A DNA stretch of 64,000 nt from Rugosimonospora sp040255525 (GCA_040255525.1 JBDZVD010000013.1:1-64000); one strand, 5' to 3'; shown: positions 51,112 through 59,862, counted from the stretch's first letter. Notes: generated by a model from the letters alone, not told the origin. Numbers and translations are program-made.

Positions 51112-52476
51112 CTACTTCCCGGCCTGCGCGCGGCTCGCCGTCAACGCCTGCTGCAGCTGATCGGCGAACTGAGCGGCGCTCATGCTGCCGTCCAGGAACC
51201 GTTGCGCTCCCGAGTCCCAGGCGTCGGTGACCAGCGGCGAGCTGGAGTAGCCGGTCCAGTAACCGATCCCACCGCCGGACTGCGCGGCGTGCACCACGGT
51301 CAAGTTGTCGCGCACCAGAGGCGCCAGGTCGACGGTTGCGGGCGGCTGGTAGGTGGTGGTCGGCAGAACCCCGGCCTGCAGCCAGGCCTGCTCGGCCTCC
51401 GATGAGAAATGGATGAAGTCAATCCAGTTCGCGGCGATGGCAGGTGCTTTCGAGCCTGCCGAGATGGCCCACGCTCCGCCTACGCCGCCCTCTGCCTGTT
51501 GGGGGAGCTTCGTGTCGATCATGGGGAAGGAGACGAATCGTACGTTGACTTTCGGCATGTTCTGCAGCACGTCCGGCGTGACCCCGGTGCCTTCGATGAA
51601 CATCCCGGCTTTGCTGGCGTAGAACTGCTTGCCTGCGTCATCGAAGCTCACGCCGTTGAAGTTCGGCGTCACCCAGCCGCTGCGCACCCAACTCTGGGCC
51701 GTGGTCAACGCGCTGAGAACAGCCGGGTCAGACCAGGTGCCATCGCCGCTGAGCCTCTCGAACCCGCCGATCCTCGCCACCGGCACATCGGCATGCAGGG
51801 CCGCGCCAATCAGGTGCGAGGACGGCCAGAGATCCTTGTTGCCAAACGTGATCGGGGTGATTCCCGCCCTCTTCAGCGCCGCCGCCGCAGTCGTAAAGGC
51901 CGCATAGCTCGTGGGCGGCGCGATTCCCAGACGATCGAACAGATCGGCGTTGTAATACAGGCCAACGGCCTCGCTGGACCGCCCGACACCGTACAGCTTC
52001 CCGCCATAGGTGGTCCGTGCCAACGCGCTCGCGGACATCTTGCTCTTCCAACTGTATCTGGTGGCCGCGTCGTCCAGCGAAAGCACCAGATGCGACTTGG
52101 CCAACGCGCCCAGAGACGCCTCGTTGGCGTCGTAGTCGATGATGTCGGGACCGGATCCGGACGCCAGCGTCGTCGGCACGGTCTTGGTCAGATCGTCTAG
52201 TGTCAAGTACTGAATCTTGACCGTGACCTCGGGGTGCTTCTTGTGGTAGTCAGCGTTGAGCCGATCCAGAACGCCTTGCAACGCGGCGTTGTCGCCGAAC
52301 TGGCTCAGCACCGTCAGCTGCGCGGCCTGTCCTGGCTGGGGGCCCTTGGACAGGCGATTGTTGGCGGCCGGCGCGGAGGCGTTCCCGACGCACCCGGATA
52401 GCAACAGCCCGCCGCAGGTAAGAATTGATGCCGCTATTATCCTGGTTTGCCCTCTTCGGAGAGACGGTCTGGTCAT
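51112..52476 (-). CDS. Sugar-binding lipoprotein of CUT1 ABC importer
   Basis: This 454-residue solute-binding protein has a lipoprotein signal (hydrophobic IIAASILTCGGLLLSGC, lipidated Cys in LLLSGC) and a mature domain of the family-1 extracellular binding proteins. LTVLSQFGDNAALQGVLDRL, LASGSGPDIIDYDANEASLG and YGVGRSSEAVGLYYNADLFD are typical. It captures an oligosaccharide or polyol outside the membrane for the two permeases. The ATG is at 52476. The ligand is unknown, but the OtsB-GH15 fusion and dehydrogenases in the operon suggest trehalose or another alpha-glucoside. Confidence 0.88.
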   Translation of the reverse strand: MTRPSLRRGQTRIIAASILTCGGLLLSGCVGNASAPAANNRLSKGPQPGQAAQLTVLSQFGDNAALQGVLDRLNADYHKKHPEVTVKIQYLTLDDLTKTVPTTLASGSGPDIIDYDANEASLGALAKSHLVLSLDDAATRYSWKSKMSASALARTTYGGKLYGVGRSSEAVGLYYNADLFDRLGIAPPTSYAAFTTAAAALKRAGITPITFGNKDLWPSSHLIGAALHADVPVARIGGFERLSGDGTWSDPAVLSALTTAQSWVRSGWVTPNFNGVSFDDAGKQFYASKAGMFIEGTGVTPDVLQNMPKVNVRFVSFPMIDTKLPQQAEGGVGGAWAISAGSKAPAIAANWIDFIHFSSEAEQAWLQAGVLPTTTYQPPATVDLAPLVRDNLTVVHAAQSGGGIGYWTGYSSSPLVTDAWDSGAQRFLDGSMSAAQFADQLQQALTASRAQAGK

Positions 52477-52505
52477 TTGAGGGGCTCCTTGGTAGTGAAC
52501 GAAAG

Positions 52506-53558
52506 TCAGCCGCCGGCGACGCCGACTCCCAGCGGCGCCGTAGCCGTGGTCAGAAAGCGAACATGCCTCAGCCCGTCGGACAGGCGCGGAGCCTCCGGCC
52601 CCAGGCCCGGGCCTTCCGGGTGCGCAATCCGGTCGTACACGGACTGAAAGAGAGCCACGGCGCTGGCGGCGGCATCCTCGACGCTCTCCCAGCTTGTCGT
52701 GGTCACGTGACGAGCACTGCGGAACGCATTGACGTTCAATGCCTCGCCGGCGTAATGGCGCATGACGGCCAAATGCTCACGCTCGTCGAAGGTCCAGGTC
52801 GCACTCGCGTTCGCACCCTCGACCTGTAGACGCAGATGATTGTCGCTGCCCGCGGATGCCTGGGACACGGCGATGCCCGCCGCGATCGGACCGACTTGGA
52901 ACAGTACGTCGGCATGGCGAAGCTTGCGACCGCCAGCACCTGGGCGTGCCAGGGGATCTGTCGCCGGGCCGCCCCCCACCTGCTCGACCAAGTCGATCAA
53001 GTGGGTGCCGATGTCGAAGAGCACCGGGGACGAACCGGCCCTTCGCGGATCACCGCGCCAGCCATCCGCCTCGGTAGCCAGCGCCCAGCTCTGCAGGTAG
53101 TGGCCGCGTATCGCGTGCACCTCTCCGAGCACGCCGTCGCCGACCAGCGCACGCAGCCGCTGCAGCAGAGGAAGATAGCGGTACTTGTAACACAGAAACG
53201 CCTCACCAGCGGCGCCCTCCGCCAGGCGGGTCATCTCACGCGCGTCCTCGACCGTAGCTGCGACCGGCTTCTCACACACAACATGCTTGCCCGCGGCCAG
53301 CGCGTCCCGCGCGACGGGAAGGTGTAGGTCGTTGGGCGTGCACACGTGCACGACATCGATCCCGGGGTCGCCGACGAACTCGCGATAGTCACCCGTCCAA
53401 CGCTCGATACCGAAGCGCTGCGCGGTGGCGCGCGCCGACGCGGCGGAGGAACTGGCGACCGCGACAACCGACACACCCCTGATCTGGCTCAGCGCCTGGA
53501 TGTGCGTCGCGCCGACGCCGCGGCCACCGACGATGAGAGCGTTCAGATCGGTGTTCAT
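52506..53558 (-). CDS. Gfo/Idh/MocA-family oxidoreductase
   Basis: This 350-residue NAD(P)-dependent enzyme has an N-terminal Rossmann fold (NALIVGGRGVGATHIQALSQ), the EKP signature in HVVCEKPVAATVEDAREM and the substrate-domain motif GTHLIDLVEQVGG. The family oxidises sugars, inositols and sugar acids; in ThuB-like systems such a dehydrogenase works next to a trehalose importer. The ATG at 53558 overlaps the stop of the ROK repressor gene (ATGA). The glycine-rich motif GGRGVG replaces the usual GxGxxG and is slightly atypical. A 29-base gap separates it from the binding-protein gene. Confidence 0.85.
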   Translation of the reverse strand: MNTDLNALIVGGRGVGATHIQALSQIRGVSVVAVASSSAASARATAQRFGIERWTGDYREFVGDPGIDVVHVCTPNDLHLPVARDALAAGKHVVCEKPVAATVEDAREMTRLAEGAAGEAFLCYKYRYLPLLQRLRALVGDGVLGEVHAIRGHYLQSWALATEADGWRGDPRRAGSSPVLFDIGTHLIDLVEQVGGGPATDPLARPGAGGRKLRHADVLFQVGPIAAGIAVSQASAGSDNHLRLQVEGANASATWTFDEREHLAVMRHYAGEALNVNAFRSARHVTTTSWESVEDAAASAVALFQSVYDRIAHPEGPGLGPEAPRLSDGLRHVRFLTTATAPLGVGVAGG

Positions 53559-54769
53559 GCGATGTCGGTCGTATCGGTCGAAGGCGCCGCGCCGGCGACC
53601 AGGAGCGCGACAGTGTCCGGCAAGCGGTCCGCGTCGAAGGCACCATCGAGCGCCAACCGGGCAGCGCCGAGCACACCCGCGTCCGGCCCCAACGACGACG
53701 GCCGGATCTGCAGGTCGCGGGTCGCCAGTGCCAAAGCGTTGCCATAGACGACCTTGCGAACATGGGCAAGGAATGTTTCACCCGAACCACCCAGCCCGCC
53801 GGAGATGACCACGAGCGAGGGGTTGAAAAAGTCGACACACACAGCGATCGTGCGTCCGACGTCCTCCGCCGCCTCACGCAACACCATCGCGCTCGCCTGG
53901 TCACCCTCCTCGGCCAGCCGGACCACGTCCTCGACGCGGGGCTGACCCGCTCGAAACGCCCGGCTGAGCGGCGCGTCCGGATGTTTGGCGGCAACGATCG
54001 CGGCCTGACGGATCAGCCCCTCCGCGCCGGCCATGCTCGTGAGGCTGCCTGCGCAGCCCTGAGCACCACGGTGCAACTGGCCATTGGAAATCAGACCAGC
54101 CCCGACCCAGGCTCCGATCTTGATCACGAGGGCGTTGTCGTGACCGATCGCGGCGCCGTGCCGCAGCTCGGCCAGCGCCATCAGGTTCACCTCGTTATCG
54201 ATCCAAGCGGGCGCTGCGAACCTACGCTCCAGCCAATCCCGAACCGGAAAGTCGTGCCAGCTCGGATTGACCGGAGGAGCCACGGGGCGGCCAGATGAGA
54301 ACTCGACCGGCGCAGGCAGACCCATCCCCACACCGCACAACCGGGCGTCGTCGACAGCGAGGGCGCACGCCTCCAGCAGGCCGGCCACCTCCTTAAGAAC
54401 CGCTTCCGGGTCGCCTCGACCGTCCACCCGTTCCTCAGCCACGCGCAACAGCCGCCCCTCGAGGTCCGCCGCGGCCAGACGCACATGCGTCATGCCCAGC
54501 TCCGCCGCCAGCACGTAACCCTTCTCCGCGGCCAACCGCAGCCGTTGCGCGCGACGCCCGCCAGAACTGGGCAATTCACCAGCCTCGGTGAACACGCCGT
54601 TCGCCAAAAGGTCCTGCACCCGCTGGTTGACGACCGTCTTGCTCAGGCCGGTGGCGGCGCTCACCTCCGTGCGCGACAACCCCGGACGCAACCGCACCAG
54701 ATCCACGATCTGCGACGCCACGTCATCGACCTCGACTACCGGAGCCCCGGATTCGACCCGCTCGTTCAT
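53555..54769 (-). CDS. ROK-family transcriptional repressor of the sugar operon
   Basis: This 404-residue repressor has a MarR-like winged helix at about residues 20-75 (RPGLSRTEVSAATGLSKTVV, NQRVQDLLANGVFTEAG). A ROK domain follows (YVLAAELGMTHVRLAAADLE, then MGLPAPVEF, ALVIKIGAWVGAGLISNGQL). The ROK zinc motif C-x-C-G-x-x-G-C is degenerate: HRGAQGCAGSLTSM keeps a single Cys. The zinc site normally shapes ligand and dimer contacts, so sensing may differ. It is the first gene of the leftward operon and probably represses it until sugar is present. It starts at an ATG (54769). It shares its N-terminal layout with the partial ROK gene at the left edge. Confidence 0.87.
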   Translation of the reverse strand: MNERVESGAPVVEVDDVASQIVDLVRLRPGLSRTEVSAATGLSKTVVNQRVQDLLANGVFTEAGELPSSGGRRAQRLRLAAEKGYVLAAELGMTHVRLAAADLEGRLLRVAEERVDGRGDPEAVLKEVAGLLEACALAVDDARLCGVGMGLPAPVEFSSGRPVAPPVNPSWHDFPVRDWLERRFAAPAWIDNEVNLMALAELRHGAAIGHDNALVIKIGAWVGAGLISNGQLHRGAQGCAGSLTSMAGAEGLIRQAAIVAAKHPDAPLSRAFRAGQPRVEDVVRLAEEGDQASAMVLREAAEDVGRTIAVCVDFFNPSLVVISGGLGGSGETFLAHVRKVVYGNALALATRDLQIRPSSLGPDAGVLGAARLALDGAFDADRLPDTVALLVAGAAPSTDTTDIA

Positions 54770-55059
54770 GACTTTGAAGTCTCTGCGGTCAAAGTTGGTC
54801 TGTCAAGGGCCAATCTTGGTCTTCAGTGGATCAAGAAACGCACGCCTGCACCACCGGCCAGTCCCGCGCCATCTACCATGTCCCGACTCCAGCTCGCCGT
54901 CAGGCACGGCGTGAGTCTCCGTTATGGCGGCCGGCCGCGTGCGCGACCAGCGGCCTCGCCGCAAGGGCCGACAAATCCCAGTCACGACATCAACTTCGAG
55001 TCAAGGAACCTCGGAGTCAGACCCGAGCGGCGAGACCACCACCAACTTCACTGGGAACC
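54770..55059. promoter_or_regulatory. Promoter region of the sugar operon
   Basis: On the minus strand TTGACA (54800-54805) is a good -35 element about 30-35 bases before the ROK start. The heptamer TTGGTCT occurs twice on the plus strand, at about 54795 and 54816, 21 bases apart (two helical turns). Such spaced repeats near the promoter could be ROK binding half-sites. The rest of the interval, up to the P450 gene end at 55060, has no gene that I can support. Confidence 0.45.
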
Positions 55060-56619
55060 TCAGTCGCCGGTCTGGACCGGGAGAGTCTGGTATCCGCGGA
55101 GCACGAGCCGGTCGCGGCGGCGGGGGGTTCGGTCGGGTGCGGCTGACAGGTGCGGGAATCGGTTCAGCAGTTTCGGGAAGGCGACGGCAGCTTCGAGCCG
55201 GGCGAGGTTGTTGCCGATGCAGATGTGCGCGCCCGCGCCGAAGCTGAGTGGGCGGATGTCGGTGCGGGTGGGATCGAAGCGGTCGGGGTCGTGGTAGCGG
55301 GCGGGATCGCGGTTGGCGGCGCCGATCAGCAGGATCAGGTCGCTGCCCTGGGGGATGGGGATGCCCTCCACGGTCAGACCGCCACGGTGAGCCCGGCGCG
55401 TGACCGCCTGCACCGGGGAGTCGTAACGCAGCACCTCCTCGATGAAGCCAGCAACCGGCACGTGTTCGCTGCGCAGCGCGGCGAACAGGTCGGGGCGGTC
55501 GAGCAGGATCGCCAGGCCGTTGCCGAGCAGGTTGGTGGTGGTCTCGAAGCCGGCGACCAGCAACAAAATCAGGTTGGCCAGCAACTCCTCCTCCGACAGT
55601 CGACCATCGTCGGCGTCCCTGGCCGCGACCAGGGCGCTGACCAGGTCATCGCCGGGCGCGGCGCGACGGACACGAATCAGCGGCGCGAAGTATCCGGCGA
55701 GCTCGCGTGCCGCGGCGTCGGCGGACGTGGACGTGTCGCCGGCCAACTCCAGCGCGTCGGTCAGGTCGGCGGCCAGTGGCCGGAAGCGTCGGCGGTCACC
55801 GGACGGGACTCCGAGCAGCTCACAGATCACGGTGACCGGCAGCGGGAAGGCAATCGCGTCCATGAAGTCGGTTGAACCGTCGATGGCGGCCTTGCGGAAC
55901 TGGACGAGCAGGTCGTCGACCGCTGCTTCGATCGCCGGTTGCAGCCCGGCGACCCGGCGTGGGGTGAACACCTTGGAGATGAGCGAGCGCATACGCCCGT
56001 GATCGGGTGGGTTGGCGCGCAGGATGGACCGGCCCATCAAACGCACAGCGCCACCCTCCGAGTTGGGCGACGCCGTGTCGGCCATTCCGAATCCTGGATC
56101 TCGCAGTACCTGGTTGACCGCCGCATAACCGCACACGACGAACGAGTCGTCGGCGAGAGCTGACACTGGGCCCAGCTCGTGGGCCGCGGCGTAGAGCGGG
56201 AAGGGGTCGCGGCGCCCGGCCGGGGTCATCAACTGTGCCACGATCGCTTCGATGCTTCGACGTGGCTGCTGCGGGGTGGTGGATTCTGGCCGCCAGGTGA
56301 GGCTCAACTGGTCGCGGCGGCCGATTCTTTCTACGCGTGCGGCTATGGCATCCTGCATCAGGCGCAGGTGTTGCGAGTCGTCTGCTTCGGCCCGTAGAAC
56401 CAGTTCCTCGTCGGTGGCGCGCAGGATGCAACGCCCCCGATCGAATTCGATGACTCCATCGGTGTCGGAGCATTCGGCGCGGCGCGGCATCGCCGACAGG
56501 GCGCCCTCGCCGTGCCGCTGACCGTGGGACAGGGTGCTGAGATGGGCGGTGTGGCTGCACAACTGGGTGAGGTAGCGGCTGGCCCGATCGGTACGGATCC
56601 GGCCTTCGGTCGAGGGCAT
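55060..56619 (-). CDS. DUF2218 domain fused to a cytochrome P450
   Basis: This 519-residue protein joins two domains in one frame. Residues about 1-110 match DUF2218, a small domain usually found alone (GRIRTDRASRYLTQLCSHTA, SDTDGVIEFDRGRCILRA, MQDAIAARVERIGRRDQLSL). Residues about 122-519 are a soluble bacterial P450 with I-helix AGFETTT (356-362), E395-x-x-R398, and the haem loop FGAGAHICIGN with ligand C467. P450s insert one oxygen atom into small molecules using ferredoxin electrons; no ferredoxin gene is adjacent. The ATG at 56619 has GGGAG upstream. A methyltransferase and an ABC exporter lie immediately upstream in the same direction, suggesting tailoring and export of a secondary metabolite. 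Confidence 0.85.
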   Translation of the reverse strand: MPSTEGRIRTDRASRYLTQLCSHTAHLSTLSHGQRHGEGALSAMPRRAECSDTDGVIEFDRGRCILRATDEELVLRAEADDSQHLRLMQDAIAARVERIGRRDQLSLTWRPESTTPQQPRRSIEAIVAQLMTPAGRRDPFPLYAAAHELGPVSALADDSFVVCGYAAVNQVLRDPGFGMADTASPNSEGGAVRLMGRSILRANPPDHGRMRSLISKVFTPRRVAGLQPAIEAAVDDLLVQFRKAAIDGSTDFMDAIAFPLPVTVICELLGVPSGDRRRFRPLAADLTDALELAGDTSTSADAAARELAGYFAPLIRVRRAAPGDDLVSALVAARDADDGRLSEEELLANLILLLVAGFETTTNLLGNGLAILLDRPDLFAALRSEHVPVAGFIEEVLRYDSPVQAVTRRAHRGGLTVEGIPIPQGSDLILLIGAANRDPARYHDPDRFDPTRTDIRPLSFGAGAHICIGNNLARLEAAVAFPKLLNRFPHLSAAPDRTPRRRDRLVLRGYQTLPVQTGD

Positions 56620-56633
56620 GGAACGGCTCCCTT

Positions 56634-57227
56634 CTAGAGCCTGGTGCAGCTGGCCAGCCAGGCTGCGACGCCGCTGGTGTGCACGGTCGACAAGCTGGTG
56701 GTGGCCTGGATGGAATCCAGGATCCATCCGTCGGTGAGACAGGATTCGAGGTCGCTGCGGGACATCCGGTGGGGTGGGATCGGTTCGGTGGTGTGGCGGT
56801 CGCTGTAGGCGAGCACGAACAGCCGTCCGCCCGGTCGCAGGATCGCTCGCAAGCCGTCAAGGTAGCGGGGCCGGTCCGCCGGGGCGAGGGCGTGCAGGAG
56901 GAGGGAGTCCAGCGCGGTGTCGAACACCTCATGTAATTCTGCCACCCGCAGCGCGTCGTGCCGGATGAAGCGTACGGTCAGGCCACGCTCATACGCCTTG
57001 TACTCAGCCACGGACAGGGCATCGGCGTCTCGATCGATGCCGGTGGCGTCCAGGCCGGCCGCGGCGGCCATCAGGGTGTGCTCCCCGGTGCCGCAGCCGA
57101 CATCCAGCACCCGTCCGCGTAGCGCACCGGTCGCGGCCAGCTCGCGCAGCGCCGGCTGCGGAACGCCGATCTCCCATGGTGCACGCCCATCCTGCAGGCC
57201 GCCGGCCGCGTGGACTGGGCCGGTCAC
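56634..57227 (-). CDS. Class I SAM-dependent methyltransferase
   Basis: This 197-residue cytoplasmic enzyme has the SAM-binding motif RVLDVGCGTGEHTLMAA at about residues 37-53, followed by ATGIDRDADAL (acidic residue binding the ribose) and LRPGGRLFVLAYSD. The opening APWEIGVPQPALREL is shared with small methyltransferases often seen beside thiopurine- or tellurite-type enzymes. The GTG at 57227 overlaps the stop of the permease gene (GTGA), so it is coupled to the ABC exporter; 14 bases separate it from the P450 gene. The substrate is unknown and may be the compound oxidised by the P450. Confidence 0.82.
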   Translation of the reverse strand: MTGPVHAAGGLQDGRAPWEIGVPQPALRELAATGALRGRVLDVGCGTGEHTLMAAAAGLDATGIDRDADALSVAEYKAYERGLTVRFIRHDALRVAELHEVFDTALDSLLLHALAPADRPRYLDGLRAILRPGGRLFVLAYSDRHTTEPIPPHRMSRSDLESCLTDGWILDSIQATTSLSTVHTSGVAAWLASCTRL

Positions 57228-58045
57228 GCGTCGCGCCGGTTGATCACGGCGAACCCGACCAGCAGCGCCACGGCGGCGTACAGGCAGAACACGCCGAAGC
57301 CCGTCCACGGCGCGAGACTGGCTGCCTCCCGGTGGGCAGCGACGAAGATCTGGGTACCCGACTGCATCGGGATGTACGGCCCCACGGTGGTCTTCCACGA
57401 TCCAGGAAGGAGGTCGAGTAGCAGCGGGGGGACGAACAGCACGCCGAGCAGGGTCGCGATGGCGCCGGCCGAGGACCGCAGGACGGTGCCGAGCCCGAAC
57501 CCGATCAGCCCGTACACGGTCAGGTAGAGCCCACCGCCGAGCACAGCCCTGATGACGCCGGGCGCGGTCAGCGCGGTGCCGGTGAGGGTGTGCGCGGGCA
57601 GCGCCGCCAGGAAGGCCAGGTACGCGGCGATCGTGGACACGGTGGCGGTGACCAGGGCGGTACCGGCGAAGACCAGAGCCTTGGCTGCCAGCACGGTGCG
57701 CCGGCGCGGCACCGCGGCGAAGGTGGCCCGGATCATTCCGGTGCCGTACTCACCCGTGATGAGAAGCGCGCCGAGCACCCCGAAGGCGACCTGAGACAGA
57801 TGCAGGCCGGCGAGCGCAAGCTGGACGACGTCCACATGGGCCAGGTCATCGGGCTTCAACCGCGGGGCCAGTACAGCGGCGGCGAGCACGGCAAAGCCGA
57901 GATTGGCGGCGAAGGCGACCAGGAGTGCCCAGTACGTGGACCGGGTGCTGGTCAGCTTGGCCAGTTCCGCGCGTATCACGTTGGTGAAGTCGCCGCGGCG
58001 GCGTCCGGTCGACAGGGCGGCCGGTGATGCTGCGGATGCGGTCAT
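57224..58045 (-). CDS. ABC-2 type exporter permease
   Basis: This 273-residue membrane protein has six hydrophobic helices and begins with FTNVIRAELAKLTSTRSTYW, the typical amphipathic start of ABC-2 permeases. GVLGALLITGEYGTGMIRAT is the conserved segment after helix 2. It forms the membrane part of an exporter with the ATPase encoded 12 bases upstream. Relatives export antibiotics, lantibiotics or confer self-resistance. It is translationally coupled to the methyltransferase. Confidence 0.87.
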   Translation of the reverse strand: MTASAASPAALSTGRRRGDFTNVIRAELAKLTSTRSTYWALLVAFAANLGFAVLAAAVLAPRLKPDDLAHVDVVQLALAGLHLSQVAFGVLGALLITGEYGTGMIRATFAAVPRRRTVLAAKALVFAGTALVTATVSTIAAYLAFLAALPAHTLTGTALTAPGVIRAVLGGGLYLTVYGLIGFGLGTVLRSSAGAIATLLGVLFVPPLLLDLLPGSWKTTVGPYIPMQSGTQIFVAAHREAASLAPWTGFGVFCLYAAVALLVGFAVINRRDA

Positions 58046-58057
58046 GACGAAACCCCC

Positions 58058-58987
58058 TCAGTTGATGGCCGAAGCCGGCGTGGGATCAGCGGCCTGGTAT
58101 TCAGTGATGTCGCGGGTCAGTTCCATGTAGCGCTGCTCCAGCGACACCTGCTGCGGCGACAGCTCCAGCAGGCCGACCCCGCGGACCCGTGCCGCCTCGC
58201 CGATCTCGTCTGCGCTCGCTCCGATGACCCGCAGCGCACCGTCTGGCTCCTGCTCGACCGTCGCGCCCCGCTCGGCGAGTACAACGGCCAGGGCATCGGC
58301 CTCCGCGGAGCGCACGCGGATGTAGTTGTCGGCTCCGGCGGCAAGGAACTCGGCGACGCTCGTTTCGGCGATCAGCCGACCGCGACCGATGATGACCAAC
58401 CGGTCGGCGGTCAGTGCCATCTCGCTCATCAGATGGCTGGACAGGAACACCGTCCGGCCCTGCGCGGCCAACGACTTGAGCATGCTGCGGATCCACGCCA
58501 CACCCTCGGGGTCCAGCCCGTTGACCGGTTCGTCGAACATCAGCACCGGCGGGTCACCGAGCAGTGCCGCGGCGATGCCGAGTCGTTGGGCCATGCCGAG
58601 GGAGAATCCGCCGACCTGTTTGCGGGCGGCGGAGCCCAATCCGACGTGGCGCAGCACCTCATCGACTCGGGCGCGCGGGATGCCGTTGCTGAGTGCCAGC
58701 CACCGCAGATGCTGGTACGCCGAGCGCCCCGGGGCCACCGCCTTGGCGTCCAGCAGTGCCCCGATTTCGCGCAGTGGGCGCCGGTGGCGCGCGTACGGGC
58801 GGCCGTTCACCGTGACAAAGCCTGCGTCCGGCGCGTCCAGGCCAAGGATCATCCGCATCGTCGTCGACTTCCCCGACCCATTCGGTCCGAGGAACCCCGT
58901 GACCGACCCGGCCGGAACGGTGAACGACAGCCCATCCACGGCGGTCACGCTCTGGTAGCGCTTGACCAGCCCAACCGCCTCGATCAT
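58058..58987 (-). CDS. ABC exporter ATP-binding protein
   Basis: This 309-residue ATPase drives the ABC-2 exporter. Walker A is GPNGSGKSTTMRM, the signature region is VGGFSLGMAQRLGIAAALLG (FSLGM replaces LSGGQ, as in many DrrA/BcrA-type exporters), and Walker B is VLMFDEPVNGLDPEG. A C-terminal extension of about 80 residues (YIRVRSAEADALAVVL and on) is typical for this branch. The ATG at 58987 is in a TGATG overlap with the small membrane-protein gene upstream. The DrrA-like signature suggests drug, lipid or peptide export. Confidence 0.9.
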   Translation of the reverse strand: MIEAVGLVKRYQSVTAVDGLSFTVPAGSVTGFLGPNGSGKSTTMRMILGLDAPDAGFVTVNGRPYARHRRPLREIGALLDAKAVAPGRSAYQHLRWLALSNGIPRARVDEVLRHVGLGSAARKQVGGFSLGMAQRLGIAAALLGDPPVLMFDEPVNGLDPEGVAWIRSMLKSLAAQGRTVFLSSHLMSEMALTADRLVIIGRGRLIAETSVAEFLAAGADNYIRVRSAEADALAVVLAERGATVEQEPDGALRVIGASADEIGEAARVRGVGLLELSPQQVSLEQRYMELTRDITEYQAADPTPASAIN

Positions 58988-59154
58988 CAGTGGCTCTCCC
59001 CACCGACCACACCGGTCAGATGCAGCACCGCGACCAGCACGACCAACGCGGCCACGACCAATGCGACCAGCACTCTGCGGCGCCGCGACGCGCCGGCGAT
59101 CGGGCTCTGGGACACCCCGGGACCGGTGTCCTGATGGGACGGCAGCTCGGGCAT
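58987..59154 (-). CDS. Small single-pass membrane protein (55 residues) of the exporter operon
   Basis: This 55-residue product has a polar N terminus (MPELPSHQDTGPGVSQSP), a basic stretch ASRRRR, one hydrophobic helix VLVALVVAALVVLVAVLHL and a short tail GVVGGESH. It has a GAAGGAG ribosome binding site eight bases before the ATG and a TGATG overlap with the ATPase gene, so it is clearly translated as part of the exporter operon. I do not recognise a family. By the positive-inside rule the N terminus should be cytoplasmic. It may be a small accessory subunit of the exporter. Confidence 0.65.
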   Translation of the reverse strand: MPELPSHQDTGPGVSQSPIAGASRRRRVLVALVVAALVVLVAVLHLTGVVGGESH

Positions 59155-59280
59155 GGTGGCAACTCCTTCGGTCAGTTGGCGCCTCACCTCCAGGTGGGCG
59201 GAAGCACGGACAGTTTTTCAATACACATTGTCGCTGTCAAGTCATTCGTCTGAACAGGGTCGCTGAGTACGATAGGCGAC
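59155..59280. promoter_or_regulatory. Divergent promoter of the exporter operon and TetR gene
   Basis: This 126-base gap lies between divergent starts. A TTGACA reads leftward at about 59235-59240, and an AT-rich segment (tttttcaatacacattg, about 59213-59229) follows it. GGTCGCTGAGTACGATAGGC lies just before the TetR ATG, leaving little room for a ribosome binding site there. The TetR protein probably binds here to repress the exporter; I could not single out a perfect operator palindrome. Confidence 0.5.
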
Positions 59281-59862
59281 ATGCCAAGGATCTGGAACGA
59301 GACGATCGAGGCGCACCGCGACGCGGTCCGGGAGGCCACCATCAACGCCACCGCCGCCCTGGTCGCCAAGCACGGCCTGACCGGCGTGACCATGTCCCAG
59401 ATCGCCAAGGACACCGGCATCGGGCGCGCGACGCTGTACAAGTACTTCCCCGACGTCGAGTCGATCCTGACCGCCTGGCACAACCGCCAGATCGACCAAC
59501 ACCTGCAGGCACTACTCCAGGTCCGGGACCAAACGGCCGGCGCCGCCGAACGCCTCGAGGCCGTCCTGACCGCCTACGCCCAAGCGATCTCCCACCGCCG
59601 GGCACATGACAACGACATCGCCGGCATGCTGCACCGCGACGAGCACGTCGCCGCCGCCCACCAACACCTACGCCAGTTCATCCAGGAACTGATCGCCGAC
59701 GCCGCCGCGGCACGCGCCGTACGCCCGGACATCCCCGCCGACGAACTCACCGTCTACTGCCTGCACGCCCTAGCGGCCGCGACCAGCCTGCACGACCCGA
59801 CAGCGATCCAGCGGCTCGTCCAGACCACGCTCACCGGAATCCGGACAACCGACCCCGAGTGA
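59281..59862 (+). CDS. TetR-family transcriptional regulator
   Basis: This 193-residue repressor has the TetR helix-turn-helix at about residues 15-60 (ATINATAALVAKHGLTGVTM, SQIAKDTGIGRATLYKYFPD) and an all-helical ligand domain. It lies divergent from the five-gene exporter/methyltransferase/P450 operon with only 126 bases between, the usual arrangement for a local repressor released by the exported compound. The ligand domain is His-rich (HRRAHD, HRDEHVAAAHQHLRQF). The ATG at 59281 may serve a nearly leaderless transcript. Confidence 0.87.
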   Translation: MPRIWNETIEAHRDAVREATINATAALVAKHGLTGVTMSQIAKDTGIGRATLYKYFPDVESILTAWHNRQIDQHLQALLQVRDQTAGAAERLEAVLTAYAQAISHRRAHDNDIAGMLHRDEHVAAAHQHLRQFIQELIADAAAARAVRPDIPADELTVYCLHALAAATSLHDPTAIQRLVQTTLTGIRTTDPE

